Source of the DNA: Flavimaribacter sediminis
GTDB lineage: Bacteria > Pseudomonadota > Alphaproteobacteria > Rhizobiales > Rhizobiaceae
Assembly (NCBI RefSeq): GCF_019492055.1
Contig: NZ_JAICBX010000002.1
Span: forward strand, 1 to 64,000
DNA: 64,000 nucleotides
Reading direction: 5' to 3'
How positions within the stretch are numbered: the first letter of the stretch is position 1; the number at the start of each line of letters is the position of its first letter. The position numbers and the translations under genes are program-made. A model generated the notes under the pieces. It made no database searches, had not been told where the DNA came from, and saw only the letters and a program-made list of their open reading frames with translations. Positions 24,561-31,570 of this stretch are shown here, one piece after another.

Positions 24561-25651
24561 CTGATATCCCGCAGCATCCCCCGGTCATCCGGTCCGCCGT
24601 CTACAAAGACATGTTCGGGCGGATCGCCATACCAATTATTGCCGTGGTTGCGGCGTTTCTTGTCGGACTGATTGCGGTCATGGCCATGGGCGTGTCGCTC
24701 GAACGGGCGATCTCGGCATTCATCAACGGCGCCTTCGGCTCGGCCTATTCGATTTCGGCGTCGCTGAACAGGTCCGTTTCGCTGGCGCTCGTCGGGATCG
24801 GCTTCGTCATCGCCGCCCGCGCCGGGCTGACGAATGTCGGCGGAGAGGGTCAGATCGCAATGGGCGGCGTGTTCGCGACGGCGCTGTGCCTGGCTCCCGG
24901 CATGGCGGAGCTGCCATTTGGCCTGTCCTTCATCATTCCGCTTGTCGGTGGAGCGATAGCAGGCGGCGTCTGGGGCGCTATCGCCGGCTTCCTCAAGGTT
25001 CGCGCCGGCGCCAACGAGGTCATCACGACCTTGCTGTTGTCTTTCATCGCGATCTGGCTGCTCTACTGGTCGGTCCAGTCTGAAAATCTGCTGCGCCAGC
25101 CCATGACGTCATCCGCAACGCTGCCGGAATCCCTTTCCATTCCCGCATCCACACAGGTTCCCCTGCTGACCGGCTCATACGCCTCGCCTGTCACCTGGGG
25201 GTTGCCCCTGACGATTGTGATCGCGATTGCCGCCGCGATCATTCTCTCCCGCTCCGTTTTCGGCTTCAATCTGAAGGCCATCGGCTTCAATCCGGTCGCA
25301 GCCGCCCGCGCCGGCATTGCGGTCGGCGCAGGCGTCGTCACCGCATTGTTCGTTGCAGGCGCGCTTGGTGGCCTTGCCGGCGCTGTGATGCTGCAAGGCG
25401 AGCAATACTCGCTGAAAGCCGGTTTCTGTTCGAATTACGGCTTCGACGGACTCGTCGTCGGCCTGCTTGCAAGGAACTCGATTACGGGCGTTATCGCCGG
25501 CGCTTTGCTCTTCGGCTTCATGCGCTCGGGCGGCATCTCCATGGAAATGATGGCTTCGGTCCCCTCCGCTCTCGTCGGCATCATCCAGGGTATGATCGTG
25601 GTTTCTATCGCCGGAGCAGCCTATTTTCTTGATCGGGGGTCTGCGCGATGA
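24557..25651 (+). CDS. nucleoside-type ABC transporter permease
   Basis: A 364-residue membrane protein of the BPD_transp_2 (branched amino acid/ribose/nucleoside) permease family, with about nine hydrophobic segments. Family motifs are RAGLTNVGGEGQIAMGGVF and the cytoplasmic GFNPVAAARAGI coupling helix followed by GALGGLAGAVMLQGEQYSL. It forms the channel together with the next gene product. It overlaps both neighbours by ATGA-type 4-base overlaps. Confidence 0.94.
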   Translation: MTDIPQHPPVIRSAVYKDMFGRIAIPIIAVVAAFLVGLIAVMAMGVSLERAISAFINGAFGSAYSISASLNRSVSLALVGIGFVIAARAGLTNVGGEGQIAMGGVFATALCLAPGMAELPFGLSFIIPLVGGAIAGGVWGAIAGFLKVRAGANEVITTLLLSFIAIWLLYWSVQSENLLRQPMTSSATLPESLSIPASTQVPLLTGSYASPVTWGLPLTIVIAIAAAIILSRSVFGFNLKAIGFNPVAAARAGIAVGAGVVTALFVAGALGGLAGAVMLQGEQYSLKAGFCSNYGFDGLVVGLLARNSITGVIAGALLFGFMRSGGISMEMMASVPSALVGIIQGMIVVSIAGAAYFLDRGSAR

Positions 25652-26562
25652 CTATGGAACTGTTTGTGGTTTTCCTGGCCTCTTCCATCCGGCTTGCCGT
25701 CCCTCTGCTGTTTGCCGCAACCGGCGAATATGTCAGCGAACGGGCCGGCGTGGTCAATATGAGCGTCGAAGGGATGATGCTGACAGGCGCCTTCGGCGGC
25801 GCGCTCGGGGCGGCGATGACCGGTTCCCCCTTTGTCGGATTGCTCTTCGCCGTCGTTTTCGTGCTACCGATCGCGCTGCTGCAAAGCGTTTTGACCAACA
25901 CGTTGCGCGCCAACCAGGTGGTGACCGGGATAGGAATCAATATTCTCGTTCTGGGGCTGACGACCCTCGGCTACAGGCAGTTTTTCGGGAACCGTTCCCG
26001 CGAGATGATCACGGGTTTCAACGCCTGGTCTCCTCCGTTGCTCGGAGACCTGCCCGTCATCGGTCCGATCTTTCATCAGGCCGGCCTCGCCTATCTGGCC
26101 GTCGCAATCATCATCGCTTTGGCCTGGTTCATATCCCGCACCGGGGTGGGCGTCGCTTTGAGGGCCGCCGGCGAGGATCCGCACGCCGTTGCGATTTCCG
26201 GCGTTCCCGTAATTGCTCTGAGGCACGGCGCGGTTCTTTTTACCGGCCTGATGGCGGCGCTCGGCGGTGCTTTTCTGTCGATCGCGGAAATTCACACATT
26301 TACGGAAGGCATGACCCGGGGGGCCGGTTATCTGGCGATTGTCGCCGTGATTTTCGGAAACTGGCGGATCTGGCGCATTGTGCTCGCCTGTCTGCTTTTC
26401 GGCGCCGCGACGGCGTTACAATTCCAGTTGCCGGCAATAGGTGTCCAACTGCCAAATGCGCTGCTTATCATGATGCCTTATCTGCTGGCGCTGCTCGCTG
26501 TCGCAGGACTTGTCGGACGCCAGATTGCGCCGCGAGCGCTCGCGCAGCCTTTCTGGAAATAA
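25648..26562 (+). CDS. nucleoside-type ABC transporter permease
   Basis: A 304-residue BPD_transp_2 permease, shorter than its partner. Recognisable segments are ATGEYVSERAGVVNMSVEGM near the N-terminus, GVALRAAGEDPHAVAISGVP as the coupling helix, and GLMAALGGAFLSIAEIHTF. The final residues (PYLLALLAVAGLVGR) match the end of such permeases in purine/nucleoside systems. It ends 12 bp from the convergent MFS gene. Confidence 0.94.
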   Translation: MTMELFVVFLASSIRLAVPLLFAATGEYVSERAGVVNMSVEGMMLTGAFGGALGAAMTGSPFVGLLFAVVFVLPIALLQSVLTNTLRANQVVTGIGINILVLGLTTLGYRQFFGNRSREMITGFNAWSPPLLGDLPVIGPIFHQAGLAYLAVAIIIALAWFISRTGVGVALRAAGEDPHAVAISGVPVIALRHGAVLFTGLMAALGGAFLSIAEIHTFTEGMTRGAGYLAIVAVIFGNWRIWRIVLACLLFGAATALQFQLPAIGVQLPNALLIMMPYLLALLAVAGLVGRQIAPRALAQPFWK

Positions 26563-26574
26563 TACGGGCCGCCG

Positions 26575-27843
26575 TCAGTCCGGCATCTGGGTGCGGCCGA
26601 CCGGCAGACTTGCAATGACGTCGGCGCGCGGTTCGGGTTCGGCAATGTGCGGGTGACGCCGATAAACGACATAGGACACGCAGGACACAAGCCCGAGGAT
26701 CGGAACCAGCGTCGCCATGGCGTTCGTGGGATTGGCGAAAAGACCGCCGATCGTCCCCATGACCAGGCCGGTTCCCATCTGCACAAAGCCCATCAGGGAA
26801 GCCGCTGCTCCGGCAATGCGCGGAAATGGCGCAAGCGCCGCTGTCGTCATCGCGGGCATCACGAAGGCTATGCCTGCGGAGTAGATGCCCGTTGGAAGGA
26901 TCACGCGAAGATAGGTGGGTTCTACAAAGAACAGCGCCATGCTTGCGATGCTGCCCAGAAATATGAAAACAAGTCCGGGCAACACCAGACTATAGGCGCT
27001 GTAGCGCCCGATCAGATGACGAACGACCAGCGAGCCGAGAAAGAAGCAGCCGGTCTGCAACAACATGCCAAGCCCATACTCGGTTGGCGAAAGGCCGACC
27101 TGCCCCATGAGAATGAACGGCAGAAAGGTCATCATCGTGTAGACCGCGCCGATTGCACCCGCCAGAGTGAGCGTCGTCGCCATGAAATGGGCGTTGGTCA
27201 ACAATTGCCCGTATGAGCTTACAAGAGACGCCAAATTGAAACGGGACCTGTCGGCGACAACCGTCTCCTTCAGCGAAAAAGCTGTGACCAGAACCACCGC
27301 GACGCCCATCAGCGCCATGAAGAAGAAGATCGCGCGCCAGCCGAATAACTGCAGCATCGCGCCGCCAAGGGTCGGAGCAAAGGCCGGACCGACAGCCAGG
27401 ATAATTCCGATCAGGTTCATGATGCGGGCGGACCTGTCTCCGCGGTAGAGATCACGAACGATCGCCCGTGATATGGCGATGCCGGCGGAAGCGCCGATGC
27501 CCTGGACAAAGCGTGCGGCGATCAAGACCTCGATTGTCGGCGCAACGAGCGCAGCGAGGGTTGCAAGCAGAAATATGCCCATGAAGACGAAGGTGACTGG
27601 TTTCCTGCCGAGCGCGTCGGAGATCGGACCTGCGACAAGCTGCGCCGTGGCGAAGCCGCCGAAATAGACCGTCATGGTCAGATTGACCATCGCCTGTGTG
27701 GTGTTGAGCGCGTCGATGATCTGCGTCATGGCTGGCGTATAGAGCGCCAAAGTCACCGGGCCGATGGCGACGAACAAGGCACCAATGAAACTGACCTTGC
27801 GTTCGCTCATCACCGGCGCAAATGAGTGGCCGGTGGCGTTCAT
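26575..27843 (-). CDS. MFS drug-resistance transporter, Bcr/CflA type
   Basis: The ATG at 27843 overlaps the marR stop (ATGA) and gives 422 residues with 12 predicted membrane segments. Bcr/CflA signatures include ALYTPAMTQIIDAL in helix 1, QLVAGPISDALGRKPV (motif A) and RFVQGIGASAGIAISRAIVR. The family exports drugs such as bicyclomycin and chloramphenicol, or small metabolites. Coupling to a MarR regulator upstream suggests induction by the exported compound. Confidence 0.92.
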   Translation of the reverse strand: MNATGHSFAPVMSERKVSFIGALFVAIGPVTLALYTPAMTQIIDALNTTQAMVNLTMTVYFGGFATAQLVAGPISDALGRKPVTFVFMGIFLLATLAALVAPTIEVLIAARFVQGIGASAGIAISRAIVRDLYRGDRSARIMNLIGIILAVGPAFAPTLGGAMLQLFGWRAIFFFMALMGVAVVLVTAFSLKETVVADRSRFNLASLVSSYGQLLTNAHFMATTLTLAGAIGAVYTMMTFLPFILMGQVGLSPTEYGLGMLLQTGCFFLGSLVVRHLIGRYSAYSLVLPGLVFIFLGSIASMALFFVEPTYLRVILPTGIYSAGIAFVMPAMTTAALAPFPRIAGAAASLMGFVQMGTGLVMGTIGGLFANPTNAMATLVPILGLVSCVSYVVYRRHPHIAEPEPRADVIASLPVGRTQMPD

Positions 27844-28307
27844 TGCGCCATTTCCTTCACTTTCTGCCGCACTGCCGCAAGATTGCCGCGTACGGCGAGA
27901 GCTGTCTTGCGGAAGAGTTCCCATTCCTCGGCGGGAATGGCGCCGCGCGCGGCGAGCCGCACCGCATCGCCGATGTCTTCCAATTTGCTCATGATCGGAA
28001 ACGCATCGTCGGTCAGCGACACGAATTTGGCGCGGCGGTCTTCCGGATCGGCGACGCGTTCCAGCAGGCCTGCGCCCTCCAGCCGGTCGATGAAGGTCGT
28101 GATGCTCATGCGGGCGATGCCAAGCCGATCAGCGAGCAGATGCTGGCGGATCGGCTGACATCGCGCGACATGAGCGAGAACACGCGCCTCGGCGGGCGTC
28201 ACGCCAAGACCCGCCTCAGCCACGCGCTGTTCGAATTCGCCGCGCATCAGCCGCGAAATGTCGAACAGCAAAAAGGAAATGTTCTCGGGATCTATACCGC
28301 TTTTCAA
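27840..28307 (-). CDS. MarR-family transcriptional regulator
   Basis: A 155-residue protein with the MarR winged helix: QHLLADRLGIARMSITTFID as the DNA-recognition region, then the wing LLERVADPEDRRAKFVSLTD with the conserved DxRxx motif. It precedes the MFS gene in the same operon and probably represses it. A perfect 6-5-6 inverted repeat lies 30 bases before its start codon and is a good candidate for its own operator. Confidence 0.93.
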   Translation of the reverse strand: MKSGIDPENISFLLFDISRLMRGEFEQRVAEAGLGVTPAEARVLAHVARCQPIRQHLLADRLGIARMSITTFIDRLEGAGLLERVADPEDRRAKFVSLTDDAFPIMSKLEDIGDAVRLAARGAIPAEEWELFRKTALAVRGNLAAVRQKVKEMAQ

Positions 28308-28336
28308 GGGACCAACTTTTTGTATGATAAACTGAT

Positions 28337-28353
28337 AGTAAGTCTATCTTACT
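28337..28353. promoter_or_regulatory. candidate MarR operator
   Basis: AGTAAG and CTTACT form a perfect inverted repeat around 5 bases, within the 102-bp region between the MarR gene and the end of qorB. The size fits a MarR dimer site. No other copy was seen in the window. Confidence 0.5.
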
Positions 28354-28409
28354 TATAGGCGCCGTCAACTCCCTCATTCTGCAAGCCACACTTGCAAAAA
28401 CGGCAAACC

Positions 28410-29270
28410 TCAGTCCTGCATTGCGACTGCGACGCTTTCAGCAAGCGTCGTCGAAGACCTCCCGATCAGATCCGACAGGTCGTGACTTTTCGTGAAGAGC
28501 GCGCCCCCGGACGCCCCGGTTTCCGAATTTGCTAGAATGGCAGCAAAGGGTTCAGGAATTCCCGCTTTCACGAGCGCATCGCTGTAAGCCGCCTCGGGGA
28601 TGTTCACGTAAGGGATGGTCTTGTTCGCATGGGCGGAGATCTCTGCCGCAAGCTCCGACAGCGTATAGCCCCGCGCGCCGGCAAGCTCATATACTTTTCC
28701 TGCCTGTCCCTCTTTCAGAAGGACGGCCGCGTCGGCCTCTGCATAGTCCTTGCGGGTCGCGAACGAAAAGCGGCCATCGCCGGCGCAACCGTAGACGGCG
28801 CCGTTCTCGACTGCAGCGGGGATCGCGCCCATGTAGTTTTCCGTATACCAGCCATGGCGCAGCAGAACATAAGGAACGCCTGATTCCTCAAGATAAGCTT
28901 CCGTTTCGCGGTGCTCGTCGGCAAGGGCGAGTGGTGAATCGTCGGCGTTGAGGATACTCGTATAGGCGATCAGCTTGACGCCGGCGGCTTTCGCAGCGTC
29001 AATGGCCGCCTTGTGTTGCCGGGTTCTTTGACCAACCTCGCTCGACGAAATCAACAAAAGACGCTCCACGCCCTCCAGCGCCGCCGCCAGGGTTTCCGGC
29101 GCGTCGTAGTCGGCTTTGCGGACGTCCACGCCCTTTTCGCCGAAATCCGCTACCTTGGAAGGATCCCGCACGAGCGCAGCTATCCTGGTTTCTGTCTTGG
29201 ACTTCAACAACGCTTCGACAACCAGCCGTCCCAGTTGTCCGCTCGCTCCGGTTACTGCAATCACAATCAT
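28410..29270 (-). CDS. qorB: NmrA/QorB-type NAD(P)H quinone oxidoreductase
   Basis: A 286-residue atypical short-chain dehydrogenase with N-terminal TGASGQLGRLVVEALL (NADP-binding GxxGxxG) and the QorB-like segments LLLISSSEVGQR, LIAYTSILNAD, LLRHGWYTENYM and YELAGARGYTLSELAAEIS. It should reduce quinones with NADPH, protecting against quinone and electrophile stress. It is divergent from an HxlR-type regulator, the usual arrangement for qorB-qorR pairs. Confidence 0.88.
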   Translation of the reverse strand: MIVIAVTGASGQLGRLVVEALLKSKTETRIAALVRDPSKVADFGEKGVDVRKADYDAPETLAAALEGVERLLLISSSEVGQRTRQHKAAIDAAKAAGVKLIAYTSILNADDSPLALADEHRETEAYLEESGVPYVLLRHGWYTENYMGAIPAAVENGAVYGCAGDGRFSFATRKDYAEADAAVLLKEGQAGKVYELAGARGYTLSELAAEISAHANKTIPYVNIPEAAYSDALVKAGIPEPFAAILANSETGASGGALFTKSHDLSDLIGRSSTTLAESVAVAMQD

Positions 29271-29351
29271 GTCTCCATACTTGAAAGGGTGATGAAGACG
29301 ATTTAGGTAATCGCTAACAAAAAGTAAGTACGCACGAAAAAGTTAGTGTAA

Positions 29352-29762
29352 ATGTCTGCGAAACACCGTACGGAAACACCGGTCACGGGCAGCCTGGCGG
29401 AAGGCCTGCGCCGGGGGGTTGTCTTCTCGGGTCAATGCCCGTCACGCGACATCCTCAACCATGTCGTCTCGCGCTGGGGCGTCCTCGTTCTGGTGGCGCT
29501 TCTGGATGGGACAATGCGATTCAGCCAGTTGCGCAGGCGCATTGGCGGCGTCAGCGAAAAGATGCTTGCGCAAACGCTGCAGAACCTAGAAGGCGACGGC
29601 TTTGTGCTCCGCAATTCGTTGCCCGTCGTTCCGCCGCATGTTGAATACACCCTCACGCCATCCGGCGTAGAGGTGGCGAAGCGCGTGGAATCCCTTGTCG
29701 ACTGGATCGAGGAAAACGTATTGTCGATCGTAGCCCATCGCGCCGGTCTGGCGGCGGAGTAG
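29352..29762 (+). CDS. HxlR-family redox-type regulator (QorR-like)
   Basis: A 136-residue winged-helix protein of the HxlR/YodB family. It has the early cysteine in SGQCPSRDILNHV that acts as thiol sensor in YodB/QorR homologues, then RFSQLRRRIGGVSEKMLAQT as the recognition helix and PHVEYTLTPSGVEV as the wing. It probably represses qorB from the 80-bp intergenic region and is released by thiol-reactive quinones or diamide-like stress. Confidence 0.88.
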   Translation: MSAKHRTETPVTGSLAEGLRRGVVFSGQCPSRDILNHVVSRWGVLVLVALLDGTMRFSQLRRRIGGVSEKMLAQTLQNLEGDGFVLRNSLPVVPPHVEYTLTPSGVEVAKRVESLVDWIEENVLSIVAHRAGLAAE

Positions 29763-30017
29763 GTCGGCCTGCCACTCGGCAGGAGTTGGTTTTTGCGCCG
29801 CGCCGCCGAGGGCGCGACATAGCGTAGCGCCTTGAATGATTGCGAAAAATACGCCGATGCTTGGCAAACCGGGCAAAACGTTGCGGCGAGCAGAAAGCCG
29901 ACGCGAAAACGCTCCCGGTTTTCTGCTGTCATGTCCATTTTTTGAATGAAACTGTCGATTTCACACTAGTCAAGCGGGACCGAACGCAAGACGATGCAGC
30001 CAGATGGAGATGGCTCT

Positions 30018-31268
30018 ATGCGCTATTCGGGAATGAAGGTATTTCTGGAAGGTCTGACCGGTAACCGCGGCTGGAAACCGGTCTGGCGTGATCCCGATCC
30101 GAAACAGGAATACGACGTCGTGATCGTCGGCGGCGGCGGGCATGGCCTTTCGACGGCCTATTATCTTGCCAAGGAGTTCGGCGTCCGCAACGTCGCAGTG
30201 CTTGAGAAAGGGTGGCTTGGATCCGGAAATATCGGCCGCAACACGACAATCATACGATCCAATTATCTCCTGCCCGGCAACCAGCATTTCTACGAACTTT
30301 CCATGAAGCTTTGGGAAGGCCTGGAGCAGGACTTCAACTACAATGCAATGGTCTCGCAACGCAGCGTCATCAATCTCTACCATTCGGACAGCCAGCGCGA
30401 CGCATATGCGCGCCGCGGCAACGCCATGCGGCTGGCGGGCGTAGACGCCGATCTCCTCGACAGGAAACAGTTGCGGCGTATCTGTCCGTTTCTCGACTTC
30501 GAGAATGCGCGCTTTCCGGTCCGGGGCGGCCTTAGACAGAAGCGCGGCGGCACGGCCCGACATGACGCAGTCGCATGGGGCTATGCGCGCGGCGCCGACA
30601 GCCGAGGCGTCGATCTCATACAGAACTGCGAAGTCACCGGGTTCCGGATCGACGCCGGCCTATGCACCGGTGTCGCGACAACGCGTGGAGTGATCAGCGC
30701 GAAAAAGGTCGCCGTCTGCGTCGCCGGGTCATCGAGCCGGGTGATGGCGCTCGCCGGCATGCGCCTGCCGATCGAGAGCCACGTTCTGCAGGCCTTTGTC
30801 ACTGAAGGGCTCAAGCCGGTCATTCCCGGCGTGCTGACATATGGCGCAGGGCATTTCTATGTCTCCCAGTCCGACAAGGGAGGTCTGGTCTTCGGCGGCG
30901 ATCTCGACGGCTACAACACCTACGCCCAGCGGGGCAATCTGCCGACGGTGGAGAATGTGTGCGAGGGCGGCATGGCGATGATGCCGATGATCGGCCGGGC
31001 GCGCCTGCTCAGAAGCTGGGGCGGCGTGATGGACATGTCCATGGACGGTTCACCTTTCATCGACAAGACAGGCGTCGATGGTCTCTATTTCAATGGAGGC
31101 TGGTGTTATGGCGGGTTCAAGGCGACCCCTGCGTCCGGCTATTGCTACGCCCATCTGATCGCCCGTGACGAACCACATCCGACAGCGGCGCAAATGCGCC
31201 TCGACCGGTCAATCAGCGGGCGCATGCTCGACGAGACGGGCCGCGGCCCGCAACCCAATCTTCACTGA
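30018..31268 (+). CDS. soxB: sarcosine oxidase beta subunit
   Basis: The ATG at 30018, with GGAG 9 bases upstream, gives 416 residues. An N-terminal FAD/NAD-binding motif (YDVVIVGGGGHGLSTAYYLA) and the heterotetrameric-type sequence WLGSGNIGRNTTIIRSNYL identify SoxB. The histidine in ARHDAVAWGYA is a candidate for covalent FMN attachment. SoxB demethylates sarcosine to glycine, and the one-carbon unit goes to tetrahydrofolate through SoxA. It leads the soxBDAG operon. Glycine-betaine breakdown products are the usual source of sarcosine in marine and plant-associated bacteria. Confidence 0.95.
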   Translation: MRYSGMKVFLEGLTGNRGWKPVWRDPDPKQEYDVVIVGGGGHGLSTAYYLAKEFGVRNVAVLEKGWLGSGNIGRNTTIIRSNYLLPGNQHFYELSMKLWEGLEQDFNYNAMVSQRSVINLYHSDSQRDAYARRGNAMRLAGVDADLLDRKQLRRICPFLDFENARFPVRGGLRQKRGGTARHDAVAWGYARGADSRGVDLIQNCEVTGFRIDAGLCTGVATTRGVISAKKVAVCVAGSSSRVMALAGMRLPIESHVLQAFVTEGLKPVIPGVLTYGAGHFYVSQSDKGGLVFGGDLDGYNTYAQRGNLPTVENVCEGGMAMMPMIGRARLLRSWGGVMDMSMDGSPFIDKTGVDGLYFNGGWCYGGFKATPASGYCYAHLIARDEPHPTAAQMRLDRSISGRMLDETGRGPQPNLH

Positions 31269-31282
31269 GATTTCGCCAGACC

Positions 31283-31570
31283 ATGATCATCAATCATCCT
31301 CTGCTTGGCCCGCGCGACGCTTCCGAATTCTCCTATCTGGGGGACGCTTCGCTGATTGATCGCCCGGACCCGCAGGCGCAAGACGCCGCAGAGCAGTTTC
31401 ACGACTATGTCTATCTGCGCGACAACCCCGCCGGCGAACATCGCGAACTTTGGTTTCATGAGCACGGAGACCGCTCCTGGCTGGTGGTGACGCGCAATAC
31501 GCTCACCCATGAAATCACCCGGGTGGAACTCGCGAAGGACGTGGCGATAGCCAGAGGGCGTTCCCGATGA
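31283..31570 (+). CDS. soxD: sarcosine oxidase delta subunit
   Basis: A 95-residue protein with the SoxD pattern: RDNPAGEHRELWFHEHGDRS, then WLVVTRNTLTHEITRVE. Delta subunits usually bind zinc through cysteines near the N-terminus (CPxC); this copy has none there and reads NHPLLGPRDASEFSYLG, so the zinc site may be altered. It lies between soxB and soxA and overlaps soxA by 4 bases. Confidence 0.92.
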   Translation: MIINHPLLGPRDASEFSYLGDASLIDRPDPQAQDAAEQFHDYVYLRDNPAGEHRELWFHEHGDRSWLVVTRNTLTHEITRVELAKDVAIARGRSR

